64,000 bases of DNA from Pedobacter sp. PACM 27299 (GTDB lineage Bacteria; Bacteroidota; Bacteroidia; Sphingobacteriales; Sphingobacteriaceae), in the NCBI RefSeq assembly GCF_001412655.1, contig NZ_CP012996.1:62001-126000 (forward strand), in the 5' to 3' direction. A program made the translations under genes and the position numbers. Positions 26,589 to 34,832 of the stretch are shown piece after piece. Each line of letters starts with the position of its first letter. Positions within the stretch are counted from its first letter, which is position 1. The notes under the pieces were generated by a model, which did no database searches, was not told the origin of the DNA, and was given only the letters and a program-made list of their open reading frames with translations.

Positions 26589-26879
26589 TTAGGCTTCATC
26601 ATTAGGCTGAGCCTCTTCGGCAATAAGCTGTGCCAGGCTTTTCTCTGCTATAGGATAATTGGCGAGTTCACCTCGCTCCAGCCCAAAGATTCCCTCCAGC
26701 ATAATTACTGTTGCATAAGGGATATCAGCCTTTCCATTTATAGGGAGTTTCCTGTAATTGTGAAAGGTATTAAAAGCGATGTTCAAGTATTTAGGAATTA
26801 ACCTGCTTGCCGCTTTATAACTCTTAAGGTTCAACTTGTTCATTTCTTCTTCAATTTTGTACTTCCTTGGTTCTTCCAT
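26589..26879 (-). CDS. Small HTH-like protein A, paralogue of 27077-27370
   Basis: The 96-residue protein has no known name that I recognise. It aligns end to end with the product at 27077-27370 at roughly 40 percent identity (by eye), sharing RKYKI near the start, NTFHNYR near residues 37-43, DIPY and a V-M-E-FG-G-L series. The helical first half with a conserved central NTFHNYR is consistent with a small DNA-binding helix-turn-helix protein of XRE-like size, but the classical signature is weak. It lies between rplS and trmD. Charge is mixed and there are no membrane segments, so it is probably cytosolic. Confidence 0.6.
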   Translation of the reverse strand: MEEPRKYKIEEEMNKLNLKSYKAASRLIPKYLNIAFNTFHNYRKLPINGKADIPYATVIMLEGIFGLERGELANYPIAEKSLAQLIAEEAQPNDEA

Positions 26880-27076
26880 TATTTTTTGGTTTTGCGATTA
26901 ACAATTAGAAATTGATTTCATTGAGATTAAGTACAGTTTATTTCCAATTAAACAATTATTAGATTGCAATTATATAAATAAGCGCGGACTAAACATAATT
27001 TATTTCTGTTTAGCGTACTTATTATCACCAAAGGAATTTAAATTGGAGGCTTTACTAGGCAACTATCTTAGCGGGA

Positions 27077-27370
27077 TCATTGCAAATGCGCTTTATTTAA
27101 AGTTGGCTGCATCAAATCCTTCAGGTTGCTGATCTCAATTGGCTCTGTTCTTAAAGTGCCAGGCGCCATACCAAAAAGCTGCTCCATCATCACAACTTTT
27201 TCATAGGGAATATCCTGAGTTTCATTTCCTAAAATATTTCGATAATTATGGAAAGTATTTAGAGAAATACCCAAAATTTTAGGGAGGCTCTGTATGGCCA
27301 TTCTGTACTCTTTTACATTGAGCTGGTAGAGGTAATCGTTGATTTTATACTTTCTAGAGGCTTCTATCAT
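27077..27370 (-). CDS. Small HTH-like protein B, paralogue of 26589-26879
   Basis: The 97-residue protein starts at ATG 27370 and shares the RKYKI, LPKxLxI, NTFHNYR, DIPYxxV and FGMAPGTL pattern with the gene at 26589. The spacing between the two (197 bp) allows separate promoters. It is divergent from the regulator-like gene at 27495; the 124-bp AT-rich gap between them probably holds both promoters. A DNA-binding or toxin-antitoxin-like regulatory role is possible, but nothing in the sequence proves it. Confidence 0.6.
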   Translation of the reverse strand: MIEASRKYKINDYLYQLNVKEYRMAIQSLPKILGISLNTFHNYRNILGNETQDIPYEKVVMMEQLFGMAPGTLRTEPIEISNLKDLMQPTLNKAHLQ

Positions 27371-27494
27371 ATCTTTTTAAAAAAAATAATATTTAAAGTG
27401 TATTTTTATCAAAATTATGAGCTTAAACACATAATTTACTAGAACTAAAATACTTATTATTTTTAGCAAAATCACCAAATATTCCTATTTTTTT

Positions 27495-27851
27495 ATGAAT
27501 CTAAAAAGTACAGTAGACGGAATCTTAAAGAAAAACAATCGAAGATTCGTTTGGTTGGCTGATAAAATGGATCGGACATTTGATGGATTAAAGCTAAGTC
27601 TGACTACGGGCTCCATCAAGTATAGGGATATAGAAAAGATGGCAGAAATACTGGAAGTACCTCCCCAGACGTTTTTTAGCGACCTTACAGCCCCTCTCAC
27701 AGATCCGGCAGGAAAAGGGATTCGCATCACTATTACACCTGAATACGGGGAATTAAAACAGGCTTTAAAAAGCTGTAAAGAATTAAATGCAGCTTTGAGG
27801 AATCAGATCAAAGATAAAGACCAGATTATCGCTTTGCTCAGTAAGAATTAA
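27495..27851 (+). CDS. Small XRE-like regulator with C-terminal coiled coil
   Basis: The 118-residue protein has an N-terminal helical domain (about residues 1-65). Its RRFVWLADKMDRTFDGLKL and YRDIEKMAEILEVPPQTFF segments look like helices 1-2 and 4-5 of a lambda-repressor-type HTH. A short linker and a heptad-repeat tail follow (about 83-118, ELKQALKSCKELNAALRNQ), suggesting a dimerising coiled coil. It is the only plus-strand gene inside the S16-L19 group and converges with trmD, whose stop is 20 bp away. It is probably a transcription regulator; its targets are unknown. Confidence 0.6.
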   Translation: MNLKSTVDGILKKNNRRFVWLADKMDRTFDGLKLSLTTGSIKYRDIEKMAEILEVPPQTFFSDLTAPLTDPAGKGIRITITPEYGELKQALKSCKELNAALRNQIKDKDQIIALLSKN

Positions 27852-27871
27852 CCGATAATCTGGAGATGGGA

Positions 27872-28549
27872 TTAGTCGGTCAATAAATCTGGTCTGCGCT
27901 GCTGCGTACGCAGCAAAGCCTGCTCATGACGCCAATCGTTGATTTTTTGCTCATGGCCGCTCAACAGGATCTCCGGCACCTTATGTCCGTTAAAATCGGC
28001 TGGACGCGTATATACCGGCGCATCCAGTAATTCTCCCTGAAAACTATCTGATAAAGCGGAAGTCTCATCATTTAACACCCCTGGGATCAACCGAACAATG
28101 GCATCCACAAGAACGGCCGCTGGCAGCTCTCCTCCAGACAATACATAGTCGCCGATGGAAATCTCTCTGGTTACATATAAATCTCTTATACGCTGGTCTA
28201 TGCCCTTATAATGGCCGCACAAGATCATGATGTTCTCCTTGCCCGACAACTCATTCGCGATAGTCTGGTTAAAAGTAACGCCATCGGGACTCATAAAAAT
28301 AACCTCATCATAAGTTCTTTCCGCTTTCAGTGCTTCAATACAGCGCGCAAAAGGCGGAATAGACATCACCATTCCACTTCCGCCGCCATAAGGATAGTCG
28401 TCCACGCTTTTTTGCTTATTCGTGGAATAATCCCTGAGGTTATGGACTACAATTTCGGCAATTCCCTTAGTCTGCGCACGTTGTAAAATAGAGTGTGCAA
28501 AAGGGCTGTCCAATAACGCGGGTAATACAGATATGATGTCAAAACGCAT
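27872..28549 (-). CDS. trmD: tRNA (guanine-N1-)-methyltransferase
   Basis: The 225-residue protein contains the TrmD SPOUT-knot motifs: [22 protein letters not shown] (about residues 110-122), [16 protein letters not shown] (about 131-146) and [13 protein letters not shown] near the end. It methylates G37 of tRNAs using S-adenosylmethionine, which prevents +1 frameshifting. It begins 14 bp after rimM in the same direction, the standard rpsP-rimM-trmD order. Confidence 0.97.
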   Translation of the reverse strand: MRFDIISVLPALLDSPFAHSILQRAQTKGIAEIVVHNLRDYSTNKQKSVDDYPYGGGSGMVMSIPPFARCIEALKAERTYDEVIFMSPDGVTFNQTIANELSGKENIMILCGHYKGIDQRIRDLYVTREISIGDYVLSGGELPAAVLVDAIVRLIPGVLNDETSALSDSFQGELLDAPVYTRPADFNGHKVPEILLSGHEQKINDWRHEQALLRTQQRRPDLLTD

Positions 28550-28563
28550 AGGGCAAAGGTAAA

Positions 28564-29091
28564 TTAATTTTCAAGGTAAATGTCTAACAAGCCATCAGGA
28601 AGGTGTACACGAAGGATACTTTCTTCTTCATCAATCTCCACGATCAGGTCGTCATTGAGTGGAAACATAATTTCTTTTTCCTGATAAATCACTGTGGCCA
28701 CAAATTGCTGAGGATATTCATTTATTTCAGTAATTTCTCCGAGTTCACCATGATTTTCATCAGAAACCAAGTACCCTTTCAGGTCATTGTAATGAAATTC
28801 ATCATTAGAACGGTCTGGCATTTTTGTAAGTGGCAAGTAGATTTTTTTCTTCAATAAAGGCTGAGCTTTATCGATATGATCTACATCATCGAAATAGATA
28901 TTGGCGGTATTATTGACTTGTAATTTATAAGTAGAGACAAAATAAGGCACTAATTTCCCATTAAAATCAGCAAAAACGACATCCAGTTCCAGCAAATCAG
29001 GTTCATCATATTCAAAAAATAGCTGTACCTCTCCTTTTAATCCTTTAGTCTTGGTGATGTAACCAATGTAAAATGCTTCTTCAATCTTCAT
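28564..29091 (-). CDS. rimM: Ribosome maturation factor RimM
   Basis: The 175-residue protein has the RimM start ([20 protein letters not shown], residues 7-26) and a C-terminal PRC-barrel segment (about 95-170, [18 protein letters not shown] and the final LLDIYLEN). It helps assemble the 30S head, binding S19 near the 16S 3-prime domain. It sits 14 bp before trmD and 138 bp after rpsP, with a strong hairpin in that latter gap. Confidence 0.95.
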   Translation of the reverse strand: MKIEEAFYIGYITKTKGLKGEVQLFFEYDEPDLLELDVVFADFNGKLVPYFVSTYKLQVNNTANIYFDDVDHIDKAQPLLKKKIYLPLTKMPDRSNDEFHYNDLKGYLVSDENHGELGEITEINEYPQQFVATVIYQEKEIMFPLNDDLIVEIDEEESILRVHLPDGLLDIYLEN

Positions 29092-29165
29092 AATCGTATC
29101 CTTAATGTTTCCAGGCTTTCCTGAAATTGCGTCTTAATATGCTCAGCAAAAAAATCTGGCTTAAA

Positions 29166-29210
29166 TGAAAATAGCGAAGAATACATTCCAATGGAAGATT
29201 CTTCGCTATT
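29166..29210 (-). terminator. Hairpin between rpsP and rimM, possible attenuator
   Basis: A perfect 13-bp inverted repeat (29170-29182 with 29198-29210) encloses a smaller TTCC/GGAA stem. In the minus-strand sense only four T residues follow. It lies 20 bp after the rpsP stop. It may reduce downstream transcription or mark an RNA processing site so that S16 is made in excess over RimM and TrmD. Confidence 0.5.
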
Positions 29211-29229
29211 GTTCAGAATAACAAAAATA

Positions 29230-29799
29230 TTATGCTTGTTCTTCTTTGTTCTCTTCTGTTGCAGGAGCTTCTTCAGTTGCAGGAGTTTCCTCAGCTACTT
29301 CTTCAGTTGCCACTTCTTCTTCAACAACTTCTTCTGCTACTGGAGCATTTTTGATTGCTAAAGCAGCTGCGCGATCTGCATTTTTCTTAGCTTCAGCAGC
29401 TAAAGCAGCTTTCTTAACTTCATCTTTAGATTTAGTCAAGTTGTCTTTTTTACCTTCGATTTGACCGTCTTTACCCACTAACCACTCAGCAAATTTAGCT
29501 TCTGCTTGTTCTTCAGTTAAAGCGCCTTTTTTAACACCACCTTGTAAATGTTTTTTGTATAAAACACCTTTGTATGAAAGGATAGCACGACAAGTATCCG
29601 TAGGCTCAGCACCTTTGTTAACCCAGTCTAAAGTTTTATCGAAATTGATTTCGATGGTTGCAGGATTGGTGTTTGGGTTGTATGAACCTAAACGCTCAAT
29701 GAATTTACCATCTCTTGGTGAACGGGAATCCGCTACCACTACGTGGAAAAAAGGCTTACCTTTTTTACCGAATCTTTGCAATCTGATTTTAGTCGACAT
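29230..29799 (-). CDS. rpsP: 30S ribosomal protein S16 with long Ala/Glu-rich tail
   Basis: The first 85 residues are canonical S16 (MSTKIRLQRFGKKGKPFFHV, then DSRSPRDGKFIERLGSYNP). The protein is 189 residues, about twice the usual 80-90. An added basic helix-rich segment (about 90-150) and an acidic tail rich in Glu, Ala and Thr make up the difference. Such tails occur in S16 of other Bacteroidota. It binds 16S rRNA early in 30S assembly. Transcription starts from a well-formed TTG/TAnnTTTG promoter about 60 bp upstream. Confidence 0.96.
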   Translation of the reverse strand: MSTKIRLQRFGKKGKPFFHVVVADSRSPRDGKFIERLGSYNPNTNPATIEINFDKTLDWVNKGAEPTDTCRAILSYKGVLYKKHLQGGVKKGALTEEQAEAKFAEWLVGKDGQIEGKKDNLTKSKDEVKKAALAAEAKKNADRAAALAIKNAPVAEEVVEEEVATEEVAEETPATEEAPATEENKEEQA

Positions 29800-29856
29800 T
29801 TCTTATATAGTTTATGTATTCAACATAGTTCCCGGAGCAACGCGCTTGCGGGAGTG

Positions 29857-29887
29857 CAAAAGTAAGTAAAATCCTATTGATTAGCAA
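29857..29887 (-). promoter_or_regulatory. Promoter of rpsP, Bacteroidota type
   Basis: In the minus-strand sense a TTG box (29887-29885) is followed after 20 bp by TACTTTTG (29864-29857). This matches the Bacteroidota consensus TTG-N17-23-TAnnTTTG well. The leader downstream contains a small GC-rich hairpin (CCCG/CGGG with GCAA/TTGC, about 29829-29853). Confidence 0.7.
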
Positions 29888-30157
29888 GATGCATTATTTT
29901 TTAATTATTTTCGACTTGCTTTACCGATTTGAAGCGCAGGGGAATTGAAGGTCAGTGGGATAAGGATTTGTCCTAAAAGTACCTGAAATGACAATATAGT
30001 TTATTGGGTTCTGGCGGGCTCCTGGCTGGAGACTGGTAGGGCCTTGTAGGGCCCCCTGCCCTGGAAGAACCTTTCATTCCCTTTCTTTGATCTGATGCAG
30101 CCCGCAACAATCCATCTGCTCTCCAACCATTATAGTTCTATTCCATCTGCTGATACT
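29888..30157. other. Gene-free part of the rpsP/ybjQ divergent region
   Basis: No gene is visible. A GC-rich patch at about 30011-30065 has repeated CTGG units and two copies of GTAGGGCC (near 30036 and 30046). The purpose is unknown. Confidence 0.45.
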
Positions 30158-30191
30158 TTGAGCGATTCCTAATTTTTAGGCGCTAAATTTG
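30158..30191 (+). promoter_or_regulatory. Candidate promoter of the YbjQ-family gene
   Basis: TTG (30158-30160) is followed after 23 bp by TAAATTTG (30184-30191), matching the Bacteroidota promoter pattern at the long end of the spacer range. It would give a leader of about 40 nt before ATG 30237. Confidence 0.55.
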
Positions 30192-30236
30192 TAACATCGG
30201 ATTCAGATCCACATCAAATTGAATAAAAAATAAATT

Positions 30237-30557
30237 ATGCTAGTCACGACAACGAATTCGATAGAAGGCAGAAAAGTAGTGAAATACATTGGCCTGGTGA
30301 GCGGCGAAACGATTATCGGCGCAAACATTTTCAAAGATTTATTCGCCAGTATCCGCGATGTGGTGGGTGGAAGATCCGGTTCATATGAACAGGTATTGAG
30401 AGAGGCGAAAGACACGGCCATTAACGAAATGCAGCAATATGCTTCAGCCTTGGGTGCAAATGCCATTATTGGCGTTGATCTGGACTATGAAACCGTAGGC
30501 AGTGGCGGCAGCATGCTATTGGTTGCAGCGACGGGAACGGCAGTAGTGATTGAATAA
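30237..30557 (+). CDS. YbjQ/UPF0145-family protein
   Basis: The 106-residue protein has the family pattern [11 protein letters not shown] at the start, the [14 protein letters not shown] segment, the helix [20 protein letters not shown] and the conserved [15 protein letters not shown] (about 76-90). Members form small oligomers, sometimes called heavy-metal-binding, though the biochemical role is not established. It is monocistronic, with its own promoter, and converges with pfkA at a hairpin. Confidence 0.88.
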   Translation: MLVTTTNSIEGRKVVKYIGLVSGETIIGANIFKDLFASIRDVVGGRSGSYEQVLREAKDTAINEMQQYASALGANAIIGVDLDYETVGSGGSMLLVAATGTAVVIE

Positions 30558-30558
30558 C

Positions 30559-30597
30559 AAAAAAAAGCCTCCATAAAGTTCAGCACTTTATGGAGGC
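30559..30597 (-). terminator. Rho-independent terminator of pfkA
   Basis: A perfect 13-bp stem (30567-30579 with 30585-30597, 5-nt loop) is followed in the minus-strand sense by an eight-T run. It lies between the convergent ybjQ-type gene and pfkA; the plus-strand side has no T-run. Confidence 0.9.
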
Positions 30598-30626
30598 AAT
30601 ATCCTCACTTTTTAAGGGCAGTTATT

Positions 30627-31610
30627 TTATAAAGAAAGGATCTCCACCAACTTTAACCAGGCTGGTGTGATCTCTTTAGCATCGATATGTTTGATGGCGT
30701 GGTCAAAAGGCGTAAAGATAATTTCTCTGTTCATCTGTCCAACCATCGCACCTGATTGCCCAGCGAGCAATCCTTCTACGGCAGCAACTCCAAGCGTACT
30801 GGCCAATACACGGTCCATACAACTTGGTTTACCACCACGCTGAATGTGTCCAAGCACAGAAACTCTGATGTCATAATGAGGGAATTTCTCTTTCAAGACT
30901 TCGCCTACATTAAATGCACCTCCTACTTCATCACCTTCGGCAACGATAATAATTTTTGAAGATTTGTCTTTTCTTCCGGAAGCCAACCTCGTTACCAAAC
31001 CTTCTACACCCATATTGGCTTCAGGAATCATGATCGCCTCTGCTCCTACACCGATTCCGCTTCTTAAAGCAATCAGTCCGGAATCACGTCCCATTACTTC
31101 TACGATAAACAGACGGTCATGAGACTCTGCAGTATCGCGAATTTTATCTACGGCATTGATCACCGTATTGATGGCTGTATCGTATCCGATGGTAAAATCG
31201 GTTCCTTCCAGGTCATTATCAATGGTACCAGGCAGGCCTACTACTGGAAAATCAAACTCTGTAGTCAGTAAATGTGCACCAGTAAAAGTACCATCCCCAC
31301 CGATCACAATCAGTGCATCAATATCATTTGCCTTTAATTGTCTGTAAGCTTCATCTCTACCTTCTTTAGTACGGAAGGCATCGCTTCTGGCTGTTTTCAA
31401 GATCGTGCCGCCACGTTGAATAATATTGGCTACAGATTTACGGTCCATATCGAAGAAATCGCCATGAATCAGACCTTCATAGCCCCTTAATATACCGGTA
31501 ACTTTCAAATCATAATAGATTGCCGCTCTTACCACTGCCCTAATGGCAGCATTCATTCCCGGGGCATCACCACCGGAAGTTAATACTCCTATATTTTTAA
31601 TTTTATTCAT
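30627..31610 (-). CDS. pfkA: ATP-dependent 6-phosphofructokinase
   Basis: The 327-residue product matches bacterial PfkA. It shows LTSGGDAPGMNAAIRA (about residues 10-25), IGGDGTFTGA (about 102-111; the Gly after Asp fits ATP rather than pyrophosphate use), PGTIDNDLEGTDFTIGYDTA with the catalytic Asp (about 124-143), and VEVMGRDSG. It phosphorylates fructose 6-phosphate in glycolysis. Its first codons overlap the end of the dsbD-like gene by 8 bp, so the two are translationally coupled, an odd pairing of glycolysis with periplasmic thiol reduction. Confidence 0.97.
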   Translation of the reverse strand: MNKIKNIGVLTSGGDAPGMNAAIRAVVRAAIYYDLKVTGILRGYEGLIHGDFFDMDRKSVANIIQRGGTILKTARSDAFRTKEGRDEAYRQLKANDIDALIVIGGDGTFTGAHLLTTEFDFPVVGLPGTIDNDLEGTDFTIGYDTAINTVINAVDKIRDTAESHDRLFIVEVMGRDSGLIALRSGIGVGAEAIMIPEANMGVEGLVTRLASGRKDKSSKIIIVAEGDEVGGAFNVGEVLKEKFPHYDIRVSVLGHIQRGGKPSCMDRVLASTLGVAAVEGLLAGQSGAMVGQMNREIIFTPFDHAIKHIDAKEITPAWLKLVEILSL

Positions 31611-33336
31611 TTGGTTTTTCAGCGTTTTTAAATTTATCTAAACCACTTTGTAAATATGCAGCGTACTCCTTTGCGTCGAAAATTGCGCCCTGAGGTTTTA
31701 CCAGAGGATTCAGGTCATGGCCTGCAAGTACGTAGTAAGGCTGTGAATTCGAGCCATATTTTGTGGCTTGAAAATCTCCGTTCCACCTACCCAGGTCGTC
31801 CGTTGTAGTCCTTAAGATTTCCGAATAGTGGATTTTATCTTTTGGCATTTTGATGTTCCGCTCATCCACATAAAGCTGGATCAGGACATATTCCTCTTTG
31901 ATGATTCTTCCTACTTCTTTGTCAATCCAAACCTTATCTTCCATCTTACGGCAGTTCACGCAGGCATGTCCTGTAAAGTCAATTAGGACTGGTTTATTCA
32001 CGCTTTTTGCGTAGGCTAACCCTTCATCCAGGTCAAAGAAAGCATTGAATCCTACTGGCGGTTTCAGTGTTTCATTATATTTTACGCTGGCAGGGAAGCT
32101 ACTGGAAGCAGCAGATGCTGCCCCCCCTCCATTGCCATTCAGGATAAAATCTTGTGTATTCATTGGCGGAGCAATGCCACTCAACACATTTACTGGTGCA
32201 CCCCATAATCCAGGAACCAGGTATACTGCAAATGATAAAGAAATGATGGCAAAGAATAACCTTGGAACGGAAACGTAAGGGACGTCACTATCGTGCGAGA
32301 ACTTCAGCTTTCCTAGCAGATAAATACCCATCAGAATAAAGATCACGATCCATAAGGCCAGGAACAACTCACGGTCGAACCATTCCCAATGCCAAACCAG
32401 GTCGGCAGCAGAAAGGAATTTCAAGGCCAATGCCAGTTCCAGGAAGCCCAAACATACTTTTACACTATTCAACCAACCACCAGATTTAGGCATTGCGCTT
32501 AAGAATCCAGGGAAGATTGCAGATAAAGTGAAGGGCAATGCCAATGCCAATGCGAAACCAAACATTCCGATTGCAGGGGCAAGAATATCTCCTTTAGAGC
32601 TCGCCTGGACTAAAATAGTTCCGATAATTGGTCCGGTACAAGAGAAGGAAACCAGCGCCAGAGAGGCCGCCATAAAGAATATTCCTCCTAAACCTTTGCT
32701 ATTATCTGCTTTCTGATCAATTTTATTGACTAAAGAGCTTGGGAGTGTAATCTCGAAAGCACCAAAGAAAGAGATAGCGAAGACGACTAATAGGATAAAG
32801 AAGAAAAAGTTAAAGTATCCACTAGAGCTGAGTTCATTGAGTTTTGCCGAACCAAAAAGTACGGTAATCAATAAGCCTAGGGCCACATAAATGACAATAA
32901 TTGAGATTCCATAGATCAATGCCTGTCCGATTCCTCCCTGTTTACTTCCTGCTCTTTTGATAAAATAGCTGACGGTAAGGGGCACCATTGGGAAGATACA
33001 AGGCATTAGAAAGGCGATAAATCCGCCTATTAATCCTGCAATAAACGTTTCCCAAAGGGTTCTGTCTGCTTCTGCAGGAATGGAGGTGTCGGTAGTTGCA
33101 ATTGCAGCTTTGGCTACTGTATCTGTTGCTGTAGTCATTTTGACTGCAGTATCTTTCTTTACCGTGTCTTTGACGATGTTATTTGCGATGCTATCTTGGG
33201 AGGAACCTACTTCGGTAAAAACAAGTTCTTCTTCTGTAGCGGCAGTATCTGGTTTTTGCATAGCTGCAAAAGCCGTTGAGTTTAGGGCTGCGGTAAACAG
33301 CAGCATTAGACTCAGCATTAAAAATAATCTCTTCAT
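31603..33336 (-). CDS. dsbD: DsbD-type thiol:disulfide interchange protein (membrane plus thioredoxin domains)
   Basis: The 577-residue protein has a signal peptide (about residues 1-25) and a Thr/Ala/Asp-rich linker (about 28-95) where the DsbD alpha domain would normally be. Eight or so membrane helices follow (about 97-400). The DsbD beta redox cysteines are visible in MPCIFPM and SFSCTGPIIG. A C-terminal thioredoxin-like domain carries ACVNCRKME (CxxC near residue 459). It moves electrons from cytosolic thioredoxin to periplasmic thiol proteins. The missing alpha domain is probably supplied by the small gene at 33566, 229 bp upstream. Confidence 0.92.
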   Translation of the reverse strand: MKRLFLMLSLMLLFTAALNSTAFAAMQKPDTAATEEELVFTEVGSSQDSIANNIVKDTVKKDTAVKMTTATDTVAKAAIATTDTSIPAEADRTLWETFIAGLIGGFIAFLMPCIFPMVPLTVSYFIKRAGSKQGGIGQALIYGISIIVIYVALGLLITVLFGSAKLNELSSSGYFNFFFFILLVVFAISFFGAFEITLPSSLVNKIDQKADNSKGLGGIFFMAASLALVSFSCTGPIIGTILVQASSKGDILAPAIGMFGFALALALPFTLSAIFPGFLSAMPKSGGWLNSVKVCLGFLELALALKFLSAADLVWHWEWFDRELFLALWIVIFILMGIYLLGKLKFSHDSDVPYVSVPRLFFAIISLSFAVYLVPGLWGAPVNVLSGIAPPMNTQDFILNGNGGGAASAASSSFPASVKYNETLKPPVGFNAFFDLDEGLAYAKSVNKPVLIDFTGHACVNCRKMEDKVWIDKEVGRIIKEEYVLIQLYVDERNIKMPKDKIHYSEILRTTTDDLGRWNGDFQATKYGSNSQPYYVLAGHDLNPLVKPQGAIFDAKEYAAYLQSGLDKFKNAEKPNE

Positions 33337-33511
33337 TCTTGTGTGTGTTTTACTTAAAGGCTCACCATAAATGGGGAAAATTCATTTAAACGGCAATTCT
33401 CTTTATGATAAGGGCGTGAAATTAGTTATTATTTTTTATTTAAGGCTTTCAATATGGGCGGATGGGCTATAATTTTACGTTGGACGGATAACTCTCTGAA
33501 TGAATGGGCAT

Positions 33512-33541
33512 AAAAAAAGCGATGAGAGAAATCCCATCGCT
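33512..33541 (-). terminator. Terminator after the DsbD-alpha-like gene
   Basis: AGCGATG (33518-33524) pairs with CATCGCT (33535-33541) and a T-run follows in the minus-strand sense (A-run 33512-33518). It lies 25 bp after the stop at 33566, so the downstream dsbD gene probably has its own promoter or is reached by read-through. Confidence 0.7.
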
Positions 33542-33565
33542 AATATTGTTGTGCTTTTATTCCGT

Positions 33566-34015
33566 TTATTTCACTGGAATGCTGAAGCTCACTTCTTCTG
33601 GAGGCAAACATTGTTTGTCGTTACACACCATAAATTCAACTTTTCCTTTGACAGTTGCAGTTGCTTTGTTTAGTTTCACTTTTTGCTGGAAAATCACTTG
33701 TTTACCAAAATAACTTACGTTCATTTTGAAATTCTCATCAAAGTAAGTCGTTGCTTTTGGCTCTGTAGTTTTCCCTACCAGGGTATAGTCTTTTGAAGCT
33801 GGGAAACTGAAAATGGTTGGACTCGGTCCGCCTGGTTTCAGGGTTTGCGAATAAATATGCCATCCTTCGTCCATCGTAGCTTTCATATACACAACGGCTT
33901 CTGTTTTACTTATTTTTTTTGCGGCATAGGACCAGGTTACCGGTTTCTCTATTTGAGCAGAGGCACCGATCACCGTGAATAATACGAATGATAGGATCAA
34001 ACTGATTTTTTTCAT
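33566..34015 (-). CDS. Stand-alone DsbD N-terminal (alpha)-like domain, secreted
   Basis: The 149-residue protein has a signal peptide (residues 1-20, ending GASAQ) and a single beta-sandwich domain resembling the N-terminal domain of DsbD: VTWSYAAKKISK, GWHIYSQTLKPGGPSPT and the redox segment CNDKQCLPPEEV near the end. The two cysteines are separated by four residues, and the following LPP is typical. It would pass electrons from membrane DsbD to periplasmic targets such as cytochrome c maturation proteins. Its start overlaps the birA stop by 4 bp (ATGA). Confidence 0.85.
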   Translation of the reverse strand: MKKISLILSFVLFTVIGASAQIEKPVTWSYAAKKISKTEAVVYMKATMDEGWHIYSQTLKPGGPSPTIFSFPASKDYTLVGKTTEPKATTYFDENFKMNVSYFGKQVIFQQKVKLNKATATVKGKVEFMVCNDKQCLPPEEVSFSIPVK

Positions 34016-34791
34016 GTTGTGTGATTTAAAAACTCTATTTCTTTAAAATTGTACTCTTTTTTCTCTCCGTCGACCAGGACAACAAGCATCCCTGTTTCGG
34101 TCACGTCAATGATCTTTCCTTCAATTATCTCGCCATTTTGGCGGTAGCTTGAAAGTGTATCAAATTTATACAGTCCACTGACATAATCAGTGATCATGTC
34201 TTTATAATTTCCTGACTTTAAACGGAGGTACTGTTTTTCAATATTGCTGCAAATTTCTGCTAATACCTGAAATAAATTAACATCCGCTTTTAAAATTCCC
34301 TTCATCGAAGTTGCTCGGTTTTCGAGTTCCGGAGCGAAAGTCGACTGATTTACATTGAGACCAATCCCGATGACACTGGCTTTAAAAGTGCTTCCAGCAA
34401 GGATATTTTCGATAAGCACACCTCCCATTTTACGGTCGTTATGGTAGATATCATTGGGCCATTTGATCTTGATTCCTTCGGGAATAAAAAGCTGCAGTGC
34501 ATTCCTAATACCGATGCTTACGGCCATATTAAGCAGGAATTGCTTGGTTATTGGCAAGAAAGCCGGCTTGAGGTAAATGCTAAAAGTGAGGTTTAATCCG
34601 GGTTCGGTATGCCATACATTGCTTTGCTGTCCTCTTCCTGCGAATTGGTGATCTGCCATAATAACAGTTCCTTCCGTTAATGGCTCGGATTTTGACACCA
34701 AGAGTTTTATAAAGTTATTGGTAGAATCAACCTCTAATAATTTGATAAGATTTTGACCAACAAATAATGTTGAAAAAGTGTTATTTTGCAA
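34012..34791 (-). CDS. birA: Biotin--[acetyl-CoA-carboxylase] ligase
   Basis: The 259-residue protein is a catalytic-domain-only BirA without a DNA-binding domain. It contains VDSTNNFIKLL (residues 21-31), FAGRGQQSNVWHTEPG (the biotinyl-AMP loop, about 50-65), LTFSIYLKP, KWPNDIYHNDRKMGGVLIE (about 110-128) and VIGIGLNVN. It attaches biotin to carboxylase carrier proteins. The only plausible start is TTG at 34791; I found no in-frame ATG upstream of the conserved region. It is divergent from rsfS with 41 bp between them. Confidence 0.94.
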   Translation of the reverse strand: MQNNTFSTLFVGQNLIKLLEVDSTNNFIKLLVSKSEPLTEGTVIMADHQFAGRGQQSNVWHTEPGLNLTFSIYLKPAFLPITKQFLLNMAVSIGIRNALQLFIPEGIKIKWPNDIYHNDRKMGGVLIENILAGSTFKASVIGIGLNVNQSTFAPELENRATSMKGILKADVNLFQVLAEICSNIEKQYLRLKSGNYKDMITDYVSGLYKFDTLSSYRQNGEIIEGKIIDVTETGMLVVLVDGEKKEYNFKEIEFLNHTT

Positions 34792-34801
34792 GTGTTGATT
34801 G

Positions 34802-34809
34802 TATATTTG
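34802..34809 (+). promoter_or_regulatory. Candidate -7 element of the rsfS-ftsH unit
   Basis: TATATTTG matches TAnnTTTG and lies 23 bp before the rsfS start codon. No TTG is seen at the ideal spacing (nearest gives 13 bp), so the call is weak. Confidence 0.4.
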
Positions 34810-34832
34810 TTTATCAAAACTAAAAAATTTTA

